Shown piece by piece: positions 26,692-34,509 of a stretch of 64,000 nucleotides of DNA. The notes below the pieces were generated by a model. The model was not told where the DNA came from and made no database searches. It was given only the letters and a program-made list of their open reading frames with translations. The stretch spans positions 147,365 through 211,364 of IMG/VR virus record IMGVR_UViG_3300035145_003993; one strand, given 5' to 3'. The DNA comes from a virus. Made by a program: the position numbers and the translations under genes. Position 1 is the first letter of the stretch, and every line of letters starts with the position of its first letter.

Positions 26692-26720
26692 AATATAATC
26701 ATTATTATTCTTATTTACAC
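26692..26720 (-). promoter_or_regulatory. GTGTAAA-N16-TATATT promoter (proximal, photolyase)
   Basis: GTGTAAA at 26714-26720, TATATT at 26692-26697, 16 bp apart. Nearer of two tandem copies before the photolyase gene. Confidence 0.75.
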
Positions 26721-26725
26721 ATAAA

Positions 26726-26754
26726 ACTATAATTAATTAATATTTAATTTACAC
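26726..26754 (-). promoter_or_regulatory. GTGTAAA-N16-TATAGT promoter (distal, photolyase)
   Basis: GTGTAAA at 26748-26754, TATAGT at 26726-26731, 16 bp apart. Together with the proximal copy, offset by 34 bp, it fills the 115-bp gap upstream of the photolyase. Confidence 0.75.
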
Positions 26755-26772
26755 GCAAAAGTATGGTATAAG

Positions 26773-27003
26773 CTAAGTCTCAGATTTAGTTACCCACAGA
26801 CCGTCTTGATTTTCTAAATCCATTGTTTCTCTAGACGATCCATTTAAGTAAACAATTAGACCTTTAACAAAGTAATGATCTTGAATAATTTCTGTAACTA
26901 AACAGTTATTTTTTATCCTTTCACCATAAAAAAATATATCAATCATGTCACCTTCTTTTAACTGTGATACTTCGTGTATTTCATTTTTATAATTACTGGA
27001 CAT
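26773..27003 (-). CDS. hypothetical 76-aa protein
   Basis: Small beta-rich protein: VSQLKEGDMIDIFFYGER, NNCLVTEIIQDHYFVKGLIV. The 'L-K-E-G-D' turn followed by strands suggests an SH3-like barrel. Overlaps the end of the vWA gene by 11 bp. Function unknown. Confidence 0.75.
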   Translation of the reverse strand: MSSNYKNEIHEVSQLKEGDMIDIFFYGERIKNNCLVTEIIQDHYFVKGLIVYLNGSSRETMDLENQDGLWVTKSET

Positions 27004-28174
27004 TGATTTTAGGTTTTCCCCATCTAAGTGTTATTTGTGTATTGTTATTTAACATGTTTGTGCAAATATTAAAAGGTTCTACGTCATAGAATTTTAAAAT
27101 CTTATAAAGATCATCATACAAATAATCTATTCCTTCTTCCAAGATTTGGGTACCATTAAAAACATTTAAATCACCTTCAGCAATTACAGGACCTATCCTA
27201 CACATTATCTCTTCTATAATTGCATTAAATGCTGATTCAACTTGATTTGCATTAACAACGAAAGAGAATTCATTAGGAATTGTATTGAGTGTGTTTCCGC
27301 TTATAGACTGTAGTGCGCTTGTATTTGCATTGTCTACACCTAAAGTATATACAGTAATACAAGGATCTATTGCTGTAGAGTAAATGCAATTGTTATCATT
27401 AATATTTCTTATGTTGTTTTGAACAAAAGACTGAGAAGGCCCTGATCCTTCATTTGGCGATCCATCTGATATTAAGAGAATGTAATAAGACTCGTAGTTT
27501 GTCGTCTGTATTTGTGTCATTGCTTCTTGTAAAGGTGCTATAAAGTTTGTTCCACCTCCCGGACTTCTATTATTAACAATTGAAAGAACAGATTGCTTAT
27601 GCTGTTGATTTTTTCCTATACTTGAAGAAACTATTATATTACTATTGTATAATATAACAGAGTAACTTAAATTAAAATCAGAGTTAACAAATTGACTAAC
27701 TGTATCTCTAAGTTGAACTATTCTGTTTCCACTCATTGAACCACTATAATCTAAAAGCATTATTACAGCTGCATCTATTAAGTCAACGTCATGAACTTCT
27801 TCAGGGACAGTTATTATAACTGACTTGGTAGTTTGTCCGCGTCCTGGGTTATAAGAAGAAGTTATTCCGTATTTTCTATTACAATAGTTTTCAACACTAC
27901 ACTCTAGTCCTAGATCTATACATTGAAAGTTTGGTGTAACGTTAGTTGAAAGTGACGAAGCGCAATTATTTAAAAAATTAGGTGTACAAATTTCTTCAGT
28001 ACTATTTGTCTCAATAATAGAAATTCCTAGATTTACACTACAAGAATCTAAAACTTGTTTTTCTTCCAATATGTTTAAAGATATTCTACCGTATTGTATT
28101 GTTATAAATGCTAAAGTTGATAACACAGCAGACAATAACATAATAGTTAGTGCTGCAAATCCTTTGTTTTTCAT
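26993..28174 (-). CDS. von Willebrand factor A domain protein with prepilin-like N-terminus
   Basis: Residues 1-30 (KNKGFAALTIMLLSAVLSTL) form a short basic lead, a Gly-Phe junction and one hydrophobic helix, as in PilX/TadE-type pseudopilins. The segment at 40-110 has seven cysteines, suggesting an exported, disulfide-bonded domain. Residues 130-330 are a vWA domain with a complete MIDAS: DYSGS (142-146), Thr209 in GGGTN, and Asp237 in ISDGSPNEG. The C-terminal region is beta-rich. vWA domains with pilin-like leads occur in surface adhesins and pilus-tip proteins; in a phage this suggests export to the infected cell's envelope. No other secretion gene is nearby. Confidence 0.85.
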   Translation of the reverse strand: MKNKGFAALTIMLLSAVLSTLAFITIQYGRISLNILEEKQVLDSCSVNLGISIIETNSTEEICTPNFLNNCASSLSTNVTPNFQCIDLGLECSVENYCNRKYGITSSYNPGRGQTTKSVIITVPEEVHDVDLIDAAVIMLLDYSGSMSGNRIVQLRDTVSQFVNSDFNLSYSVILYNSNIIVSSSIGKNQQHKQSVLSIVNNRSPGGGTNFIAPLQEAMTQIQTTNYESYYILLISDGSPNEGSGPSQSFVQNNIRNINDNNCIYSTAIDPCITVYTLGVDNANTSALQSISGNTLNTIPNEFSFVVNANQVESAFNAIIEEIMCRIGPVIAEGDLNVFNGTQILEEGIDYLYDDLYKILKFYDVEPFNICTNMLNNNTQITLRWGKPKINVQ

Positions 28175-28194
28175 GATTTATCTCTCCATATATT

Positions 28195-28223
28195 ATAATA
28201 TAAGGATTTGTTTTAAATTACAA
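28195..28223 (-). promoter_or_regulatory. weak promoter-like site before vWA gene
   Basis: TTGTAAT (28217-28223), 16 bp, TATTAT (28195-28200): same spacing as the GTGTAAA family but with two mismatches in the upstream box. GGAGAGA, the vWA ribosome site, follows. Confidence 0.35.
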
Positions 28224-28988
28224 ATTAGACTTTTTTAGATAAATAAGATGTCTTGTACCATGATAATTTTTATTTTCTATATTATCAATAGTCCAGTAAT
28301 GATTTGTTTTTTTAATGTTTCTATAAAAATCTTTCATTAATAAAACGTCTATATTAACGCCTTGATTTTTTAATATATCAACAGCTAATAAGTTTGAATT
28401 AAATTTTCTATCTCTACGAATAGCCTTTAATTCAACATATTTATCTTCATCAGGATGGTAAAAATCTGGCGTATATTGCTTGTCTCTTCCTGCATAATTT
28501 ACAGTAAAAGTTTTATGTTCATAAATATAAGGCTTATTTGTTGCTTCGCACCATCTTGCATAATCTGCCTCTAATCCTGATTTGAAAAAATAATTACTTG
28601 GTAAATCTCTTCTAAATCCTAATCTTCCATTTGAAGGTATTTCGTGTAAACCACTACTTTGAGCTTTATATTGGCAATCTTTACTACAATATTTAGTAGC
28701 TTGTCCTATTGGCTTTTGATATGATTTTCCACAAAAATTACAATTTAAATCGATTCTTTCATGACGATTTTCTTTTAAATAACATTCTCGTCTACAATAT
28801 TTTTTATCTCTTTTAGCTTTAAATTTATTGTTACAAGAAAGACAATTTTTATAAACATATTTTGAAGAATTTTTGTCTTTACAGACCTTTGAACAAAACT
28901 TTGATGAAGAAGCTCTTGATGCTGGTTTTTTATAAATAGATTTACACTCTTGACACGTTAACTCTACTTGATTACTTTTTCTAGGCAT
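28218..28988 (-). CDS. zinc-knuckle PD-(D/E)XK homing endonuclease, free-standing
   Basis: Residues 1-120 contain repeated Cys-x2-Cys pairs (LTCQECKS, KFCSKVCK, NCLSCNNKFK, KYCRRECY, LNCNFCGKSY, KYCSKDCQ), about three zinc fingers of an MRL/HNH-associated type. Residues 140-205 carry FKSGLEADYARWCE, QYTPDFYHP and YVELKAIRR, matching the PD...ExK nuclease core of phage homing endonucleases. The ATG is preceded by AAGGAGAT. It sits between genes rather than in an intron or intein, so it probably homes as a free-standing element near the fpg/nei and vWA genes. Confidence 0.82.
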   Translation of the reverse strand: MPRKSNQVELTCQECKSIYKKPASRASSSKFCSKVCKDKNSSKYVYKNCLSCNNKFKAKRDKKYCRRECYLKENRHERIDLNCNFCGKSYQKPIGQATKYCSKDCQYKAQSSGLHEIPSNGRLGFRRDLPSNYFFKSGLEADYARWCEATNKPYIYEHKTFTVNYAGRDKQYTPDFYHPDEDKYVELKAIRRDRKFNSNLLAVDILKNQGVNIDVLLMKDFYRNIKKTNHYWTIDNIENKNYHGTRHLIYLKKSNL

Positions 28989-29053
28989 AGTTTATCTCCT
29001 TATAAAGTAATTATCTTACAGTACAGATAGTTGTCATAACAAATTATTTATTT

Positions 29054-29263
29054 TTATAAGACATTAAAAGACATTATATTGTAAGGAACAATTTCAATTT
29101 CATTATTAATTAACAAGTAAATCATTGCATAAAAATTATTATCTTTTTTAATGTCTATTACTAAACCTACTTTTTCTTTTTCGTTCGAATATAAAAAATT
29201 ATATTTAATTATTTGACCTATTTTTAAATCTAAAATTAATTTTTTATTATTCTTAAACTCCAA
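29054..29263 (-). CDS. hypothetical 69-aa protein (TTG start)
   Basis: Beta-rich, SH3-barrel-like: LDLKIGQIIKYNFLYSNEKE, VGLVIDIKKDNNFYAMIYLL. Starts with TTG at 29263 overlapping the glycosylase stop by 11 bp; the ribosome site is weak. Resembles the 76-aa protein at 26773 in layout. Unknown function. Confidence 0.6.
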   Translation of the reverse strand: MEFKNNKKLILDLKIGQIIKYNFLYSNEKEKVGLVIDIKKDNNFYAMIYLLINNEIEIVPYNIMSFNVL

Positions 29264-30047
29264 TGACTTGTCTTTCTTTTACCCAATGTGTAGTTCTATT
29301 ATCTGGAGTTATTTCTTTAATTACTTTATATTTGTTATAATCTCTTTTTCTACCATAAACAACAAAACCTTGTGTAGCAGAACCAGATTCACCGTCAAAA
29401 GTATAATAGCTTTGAATTGTAGCTCCTTGCTGGTTGTATGACTTATTTATTACAAATCTAATTGCTTTGTCTAGTGTTACTAGGTTTTCGTCTGTTAAAT
29501 CTTTTATAAAAGAATAAGGATTAATACATGAATACCATAAAGACTCTGCTTTAATATAATTTCCAATTCCAGAAATTATATTTTGATTCATTAGAACACA
29601 ACATATATTTTTATGATTATACTTTCTTAAAATATTGACAAAATTATTAGGTGGATTAGAAAGCATATCAGGACCTATAGACTTAAGTTTTTTTTCTAAG
29701 TCTAATCTTTTTTTAATTTGAAAAGTGCCAAAATTTCTGGTGTCATTAAAGTAAAGAGTATCATTCTCATAGAAAGTAAACTCTATTCTTGAATGTTTTG
29801 ACTTTTCTCGAGACCAATTACCAGTCATTCCTAAAGTATTAAAAACAATTACATCACCTAAATCCATCCAGATGAACTTACCTTTGCAATTAAAGGATTC
29901 AATTTCTTTACCAAATAAAGATTTTATTCCTGGTATTGGCTTTTTTACATATCGTCCACTCAATACATTAACAGATTTAATCATATAGTATCTAAAGTTT
30001 TGATTTAGTCTTTCAACAAATAGTTTAACTTCAGGTCCCTCTGGCAT
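29253..30047 (-). CDS. Fpg/Nei-family DNA glycosylase with zincless finger
   Basis: 264 aa. MPEGPEV supplies the catalytic N-terminal Pro and Glu. IISGIGNYIKAESLW is the helix-two-turn-helix. The C-terminal finger keeps FVVYGRK and the hairpin Arg (NRTTHWVKERQ), but all four zinc cysteines are gone, as in the 'zincless finger' of NEIL1, plant MutM and mimivirus Nei. Removes oxidised bases by glycosylase/AP-lyase chemistry. With the photolyase it makes a small repair group in this region. Confidence 0.93.
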   Translation of the reverse strand: MPEGPEVKLFVERLNQNFRYYMIKSVNVLSGRYVKKPIPGIKSLFGKEIESFNCKGKFIWMDLGDVIVFNTLGMTGNWSREKSKHSRIEFTFYENDTLYFNDTRNFGTFQIKKRLDLEKKLKSIGPDMLSNPPNNFVNILRKYNHKNICCVLMNQNIISGIGNYIKAESLWYSCINPYSFIKDLTDENLVTLDKAIRFVINKSYNQQGATIQSYYTFDGESGSATQGFVVYGRKRDYNKYKVIKEITPDNRTTHWVKERQVIGV

Positions 30048-30051
30048 ATTG

Positions 30052-30264
30052 TTAGTCCTTTAAAATAGATTTATTAACTTCTGGATCATCAATTTCAGTG
30101 TTTACAACATTCTTTTCAAAAACACCTTTTTTAGGTAATGTTTGATCATGAATTTTATTAGCTAAATCATTTTTACCTATCCAGCTTAAAATTTCCATTA
30201 AAGGATGAGCAATGATATTATGTACTGCATAATTTTTAAAAAATTTTTCATATTTAAGATTCAC
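30052..30264 (-). CDS. hypothetical 70-aa protein (GTG start)
   Basis: Contains AVHNIIAHPLMEILSWIG and later HDQTLPK, a pattern I associate with small conserved phage proteins of unknown role. Start is GTG at 30264 with a good AGAGGT ribosome site and 11-bp overlap with the upstream gene. Confidence 0.75.
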   Translation of the reverse strand: MNLKYEKFFKNYAVHNIIAHPLMEILSWIGKNDLANKIHDQTLPKKGVFEKNVVNTEIDDPEVNKSILKD

Positions 30265-30550
30265 TAAATACCTCTAATATATCTTCATCTCTAAAATATA
30301 CTTTTTCATTATTTTCTCCTAATGCAACGTAATAGCCTAAAGGAAAATTCTTTGTTTGAAAATGTATAGGAATTGCTGTTATTTTTTCATTAGATTCTTT
30401 ATCAATAAATGATATTAAATAAGACTTTTCGAAAAAAAATCTTCTTTCAACCATTGTGTTATAAAGATCTTCGTATTTTGCTTTTTTATAGTGTTTTGTA
30501 TCTTTAAAAGACCAAAATTTAAGTGTATCTTTATTCAATCGCGTCTTCAT
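30254..30550 (-). CDS. hypothetical 98-aa protein
   Basis: Starts MKTRLNKDTLKFWSFKDTK; beta-rich second half (SYLISFIDKESNEKITAIPI, GYYVALGENNEKVYFRDED). I prefer the ATG at 30550 (GAAG upstream, 20-bp overlap) to the one at 30574, which has no ribosome site and a longer overlap. Unknown function. Confidence 0.7.
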   Translation of the reverse strand: MKTRLNKDTLKFWSFKDTKHYKKAKYEDLYNTMVERRFFFEKSYLISFIDKESNEKITAIPIHFQTKNFPLGYYVALGENNEKVYFRDEDILEVFSES

Positions 30551-30980
30551 AAGGTTCTTCAATAAATTCACCATTTTCTACTATTCTGTCAAGGTAATCT
30601 TCTAATTGTTCAAATGAAGTACAGACCTTAATACCACTTCTTGCTAACATTAAATTAAATTTAGCACCTTCAGGTAAACCTGCACAAAAATAAATAATAG
30701 GTTTGTTAAATGCAAAAGCATAACCAGCTTCCCAAATTGTTCCAATATCTTTGTCTCTAGTGTTTACTAACAAAAAGTCAGCTGTTTGAATGTGGTGAAG
30801 ATTACCTGTAAAAGTTTCGTCTTGCACACTTTTTGGTGCATTTGGAGGACAAATAAAAATTCTGCGAGGTGAAGCTAATTCAAAATTATTTGATCGATCA
30901 TCAAAAATTTTTTCAAGTTGAGTAAGTTCTTCGTCTTGTGTAGGATTAAACCAACCACTAGCTAAATAAATCTTTTTCAT
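30531..30980 (-). CDS. nucleoside 2-deoxyribosyltransferase-like protein
   Basis: 149 aa from the ATG at 30980 (AAAAGGAATATT ribosome site); the open frame extends further upstream. KIYLASGWFNPTQDEE and DKDIGTIWEAGYAFAFNKPIIYFC match the N-deoxyribosyltransferase fold, with the catalytic Glu in WEAGYAFA. Would exchange bases between deoxynucleosides or hydrolyse dNMPs, i.e. salvage or removal of unwanted nucleotides. Confidence 0.85.
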   Translation of the reverse strand: MKKIYLASGWFNPTQDEELTQLEKIFDDRSNNFELASPRRIFICPPNAPKSVQDETFTGNLHHIQTADFLLVNTRDKDIGTIWEAGYAFAFNKPIIYFCAGLPEGAKFNLMLARSGIKVCTSFEQLEDYLDRIVENGEFIEEPYEDAIE

Positions 30981-31061
30981 TAAAATATTCCTTTTATAAT
31001 AATTTTTTCTAAGTTTGTAATTGTTTTTCAATAAAGTTTACTATTTTTAATAACTTTAAAA

Positions 31062-32027
31062 TTAATTGTTGAATTGTTTTTTAACTTGATTTATGGCTCT
31101 TACATCATCATTCCACATCCTTGTAAAGATTTTTTCTTCACCAGATTTATTGCCGTTTAATTCTTCGCGGCGACAAGGGTAAATTGAATCTTCTTCATTG
31201 AATTCAAACAAATCGTTTTTAGGCTCTGGATGATATAAATTAGTTCCTTTTGAAGTAAAAGTACCATCTGCTTGTTTAACTCTAAATGTTCTAACATAAT
31301 GCATGTCAGGTTTTTCAAAATCTAAGCAAGTTGCAACTTCAGGAATTCTTTCAACAACTAGTCTTGCTATTTTAGTAGCAATAATATTATCAACCTCAGG
31401 CTGAATTTGTACATCTTGTCTTTGTTTAATAAGACCAATTAAATCTTTTAAATTAAACCTTGCAATATAAAATGTTTCGATAGATTTTGGCATAATAACT
31501 CTAGCGTCCATTAAAGAAATTAGTTTTGAATCTACCATATCAGAATATAATTGTTTTGCAGCAGCAGCAACTTCAATAAATCTATGGTAAAAATCAGAAT
31601 TTTCAATAGACTCTGGAACTAAAATATTATCGTGTCGTAGGTCTCTATCACCTGTGCATTGAGCAGCAAATGATCCTGCTCTGTGTCTAATTAAGTGTGT
31701 TACGGTTTGAGTATCAATACCACTTATCCTAAAAGTAAATCCTAAACATTCCATAGGCGTTGGTAAGGCTCTAAAATTTAGTACGTCTTGAAGGTTTTGT
31801 GAGGCCTCTTCAGGTGAAGCATTATTAAAGTCAGTTTCAAAAGGTCGATCAGCCCATGTTGCCTTGGTCATATTCCAAGCTATTTCTTGTGCTTGCTTTT
31901 GTGTTGGAGCATCAATCACTTCAATTTTAAGTGATTCTAAATTGTTAATATAGTTTGTAACAGGAACTTCGTTAAACTTTAAAAGCATAGGAAGTTGAAT
32001 CTTATCTAAATCATTATTAATTGGCAA
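31062..32027 (-). CDS. divergent ThyX-family flavoprotein (Cys in place of active-site Ser)
   Basis: 321 aa. It has the ThyX nucleotide/flavin core HLIRHRAGSF: Arg114-His115-Arg116 of the RHR motif are kept. Where classical ThyX has the conserved Ser ten residues after the first Arg, this protein has Cys124 (AAQCTGDRDLRH), and the following SRRY is lost. A C-terminal extension of about 60 aa follows. The start is TTG with AAGGAG and the promoter at 32055-32083. With a normal ThyX at 33782, this copy may modify a different pyrimidine, for example as a hydroxymethylase, or be a back-up synthase. Confidence 0.8.
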   Translation of the reverse strand: MPINNDLDKIQLPMLLKFNEVPVTNYINNLESLKIEVIDAPTQKQAQEIAWNMTKATWADRPFETDFNNASPEEASQNLQDVLNFRALPTPMECLGFTFRISGIDTQTVTHLIRHRAGSFAAQCTGDRDLRHDNILVPESIENSDFYHRFIEVAAAAKQLYSDMVDSKLISLMDARVIMPKSIETFYIARFNLKDLIGLIKQRQDVQIQPEVDNIIATKIARLVVERIPEVATCLDFEKPDMHYVRTFRVKQADGTFTSKGTNLYHPEPKNDLFEFNEEDSIYPCRREELNGNKSGEEKIFTRMWNDDVRAINQVKKQFNN

Positions 32028-32054
32028 ATTTTTTCTCCTTGTTATTTACCATTC

Positions 32055-32083
32055 ATTATAAAATTAAAAATTTTATTTTACAC
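32055..32083 (-). promoter_or_regulatory. GTGTAAA-N16-TATAAT promoter (divergent ThyX gene)
   Basis: GTGTAAA at 32077-32083, overlapping the stop of the upstream gene, and a perfect TATAAT at 32055-32060. A start site near 32048 leaves a short leader with AAGGAG. Confidence 0.8.
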
Positions 32084-32752
32084 TAAATTATTCTTTTTAC
32101 TAATCATATCTTCTAATTGTTCTAGTAAAACAATATTTTCTTTAAAAATTAAATTTTCTTTTTTTATTTTTGCAACTGCTTCATCAAATGTTAATTTATT
32201 TAAATCTTGATATGTTTTTAACACTTCATAATCACTATCTAATTCTGCTTTAATTGAATCAGACCTTTGTATGTCTATGTAAAAAATATTTCTATTAATT
32301 GCATATTGTATTTCTTTAACTAAATTTAAAAATATATCTTTTTTAAATGAAAAAATATTTTCTATATTAAGATTAGTAATAGAAGAATATTCAATTATTC
32401 CTTCATCATTTTTTTTGTCTGACTGAAAATAGAGTTTGCAATATTTATTTTTAATAAAAAAGAAAGAATAAGAATTTACTATTTGTAAATCGATTTCAAT
32501 TGTAAATTCATCGCAAAAATCTAAAGAGTGATTAAAGTTTGTTTGATATTTTTTACTAAATAACTGTGTATAGTTGCTTGTAAACGTTAAGTACATTATT
32601 CCTGGATCAATAACTAAAGTCATATTTCCAGTTTGAATGAGACCTAAAGAATAAATAATATCGTATTCGATTGTGTCCCAAACTTTACTTAAAAATTCAT
32701 AAGATCTAAATTTCTTGTTAGTATAAAAATCTAGATCTTCATGAAAAAACAT
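32078..32752 (-). CDS. hypothetical 224-aa protein
   Basis: Aromatic- and Ile-rich, mostly beta in the first 150 residues (DYDIIYSLGLIQTGNMTLVI is typical), then helical with a charged C-terminus. No motif recognised. Starts one base after the all-alpha dUTPase-like gene. Confidence 0.75.
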   Translation of the reverse strand: MFFHEDLDFYTNKKFRSYEFLSKVWDTIEYDIIYSLGLIQTGNMTLVIDPGIMYLTFTSNYTQLFSKKYQTNFNHSLDFCDEFTIEIDLQIVNSYSFFFIKNKYCKLYFQSDKKNDEGIIEYSSITNLNIENIFSFKKDIFLNLVKEIQYAINRNIFYIDIQRSDSIKAELDSDYEVLKTYQDLNKLTFDEAVAKIKKENLIFKENIVLLEQLEDMISKKNNLV

Positions 32753-32753
32753 T

Positions 32754-33140
32754 TTAATAACCTTTTTGTAGCCTTTTTCTAATTATTTCGTCTTTAATAT
32801 TAAATGCATTATAAAATTCATTAACATCAACGCCGATTAAAATCATTAATGAGAAAAAATAATTAAAAGCATCTACTATTTCTTCTAAAAATTCATCTCT
32901 ATCAATTTCAGGCATATCTGTTTCTCGATGAGGCTTCCAATTTTTTAAATGTTGAAGTGCCTCAAACATTTCTTCAACTCCTTTTAAAGCTGTTTCACGT
33001 AATAAATTTTGATTTTCTTTTTTTGAAATATCTACAGGCCATTCGTTTGTATAAGAATCAGGAAACTTATCTTGAATAAGTTTCATAAACGATTGTCTTT
33101 TATTAAAGATTTCAACAAGTTTATCATTTTCTAATGTCAT
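32754..33140 (-). CDS. all-alpha NTP pyrophosphatase, dimeric dUTPase-like
   Basis: 128 aa. LRETALKGVEEMFEALQHLK gives the EExxE metal motif, and FLEEIVDAFNYFFSLMILIG the ExxD helix. The C-terminal IRKRLQKGY matches the family's substrate-binding end. Closest in layout to dimeric dUTPases/dCTPases of phages. A trimeric dUTPase is also encoded at 42542, so this one may act on another dNTP such as dCTP. Confidence 0.82.
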   Translation of the reverse strand: MTLENDKLVEIFNKRQSFMKLIQDKFPDSYTNEWPVDISKKENQNLLRETALKGVEEMFEALQHLKNWKPHRETDMPEIDRDEFLEEIVDAFNYFFSLMILIGVDVNEFYNAFNIKDEIIRKRLQKGY

Positions 33141-33142
33141 AT

Positions 33143-33373
33143 TTATTGTACTTTTTCTTCTTGAGTTTCGCTTAACTTTTCTTGTGAATTAGATAACATT
33201 TTATTAATTTGTTCGTTAAAAATTTCTTGATATTGTTCGTTAACTGTAAGTTTGTTTTCTTCATTAATTTCTAATGATACCATCCTGAGATGGTCAACAA
33301 TGTCTGTTCCAGTTAAGATTGCCATTTGAATTAGTTTAGCAATATGTGCTATTGTAGTATCATGTAATAACAA
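33143..33373 (-). CDS. hypothetical 76-aa protein (TTG start)
   Basis: Helical: LLHDTTIAHIAKLIQMAILT, GTDIVDHLRMVSLEI, then a Gln/Glu-rich tail. TTG start with a strong AAGGAG site. Short coupled gene; the helical pattern could be a tail-end regulator or assembly protein. Unknown. Confidence 0.7.
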   Translation of the reverse strand: MLLHDTTIAHIAKLIQMAILTGTDIVDHLRMVSLEINEENKLTVNEQYQEIFNEQINKMLSNSQEKLSETQEEKVQ

Positions 33374-33383
33374 AATTTTCTCC

Positions 33384-33746
33384 TTAAATTACTACTGGTG
33401 ATTTGCTTAATTTTTGTGTTATAATATCTGAATCGTGATCTAATGCTTTAAGCATAGAAATACCTTCTATCGTTTTAATTGATTTTAAAACTGTTATGAA
33501 TTTATCTTTTCCTTCAACAAATTTTTCAATATATGAAACGTTTAATTCAATTATTCTATGACCATTTGAAGATACAATATCTGAAACTGGTCTTGTTTGT
33601 CTGACTGTTACGATTCCTGGTAAGGCCCTCATGTCAGTCATAATATCAAGAACTGTAGGGTCTTCTCTATCTTCTATTTTAATTCTACATCTAATTAAAG
33701 TATTAATTAAGTCTTCATGTCTTTCAACGAGTAATTTTTTCTTCAT
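33384..33746 (-). CDS. hypothetical 120-aa protein, ferredoxin-like fold suspected
   Basis: Pattern of strand-helix-strand repeats: NTLIRCRIKIEDREDPTVLD, MRALPGIVTVRQTRPV, HRIIELNVSYI, then helix and short strands. This suggests an ACT- or ferredoxin-like fold. No catalytic motif. Ribosome site AAGGAG. Not recognised. Confidence 0.7.
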   Translation of the reverse strand: MKKKLLVERHEDLINTLIRCRIKIEDREDPTVLDIMTDMRALPGIVTVRQTRPVSDIVSSNGHRIIELNVSYIEKFVEGKDKFITVLKSIKTIEGISMLKALDHDSDIITQKLSKSPVVI

Positions 33747-33781
33747 TAATAATCTCCTTTATAATGTAGTAATTATTTCTT

Positions 33782-34504
33782 TTACTCGTGATTATTAATA
33801 TAACTGTTAACAGTTTCTGGCCAAAGATCTTTAATAATATCTAACATTCTAAATGCTAATTGTTGAATTTCCCATTGAGCTCCTTCATGTGTTCTTAAAT
33901 TTATAAACTTTAATATGTTATTTAAATTCGCAGAAGCGTAATATTCTGTATAAAGATTTTGTGGTAAAATTCCACGCGCTTGTTCTCTGCATATACCATT
34001 GTTTACTAAATCATCAAATAATTTTAAAGAATTTTTGTGATAATTTTTAATAACATTCGATGCTTTAGTTTTAATTTTAACGCTACTTACTGCAGAGTCA
34101 ATTTCTAATATAGGATCAATTAATTCATCTTGATTTGAAGATTGTCTATTTGATTTGTGTTGAGTTCTAAATTGATTAGGTTCATAAAATTCTATATTAG
34201 AATCTGTATATCTTCTAGAGATTTCGTTGTATGACCAAGTTCTGTGTCTATGATGTTGTGATCGAACAAATAATGGAACTTTAATTCTAAAAGTTGCAAA
34301 ATTATGTTCTAAAGTAGATGTATGTTTATGTTTAATTAAATAATTAATTAACTTTTTATCTTTATTATCAAGACTTTCTTTGTGAACTCCGAATGATACC
34401 CTTGCTGAATTTACTATTGTAATATCTTCGCCAACATATTGAACTAATTCTATTTTTCCTATGCCATCTTCATACAGATTTTTTTCAATAGTATCTATTT
34501 TCAA
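33782..34504 (-). CDS. thyX: flavin-dependent thymidylate synthase (classical ThyX)
   Basis: 240 aa. The complete ThyX signature RHRTWSYNEISRRYT at residues 86-100 includes the RHR motif and Ser96. N-terminal LVQYVGEDITIVNSARVSFG and the C-terminal LNNILKFINLRTHEGAQWEI are typical. Converts dUMP to dTMP using methylene-THF and FAD/NADPH. TTG start with AAGGAT. With dCMP deaminase, TK and dNMP kinase it completes phage dTMP supply. Confidence 0.95.
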   Translation of the reverse strand: MKIDTIEKNLYEDGIGKIELVQYVGEDITIVNSARVSFGVHKESLDNKDKKLINYLIKHKHTSTLEHNFATFRIKVPLFVRSQHHRHRTWSYNEISRRYTDSNIEFYEPNQFRTQHKSNRQSSNQDELIDPILEIDSAVSSVKIKTKASNVIKNYHKNSLKLFDDLVNNGICREQARGILPQNLYTEYYASANLNNILKFINLRTHEGAQWEIQQLAFRMLDIIKDLWPETVNSYINNHE

Positions 34505-34509
34505 ATTTA

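Noticed and set aside
28032-28038. GTGTAAA inside the vWA gene
   Set aside because: No -10 hexamer at 16-17 bp; likewise the copy at 28941-28947 and the plus-strand copies near 39272 and 57048.
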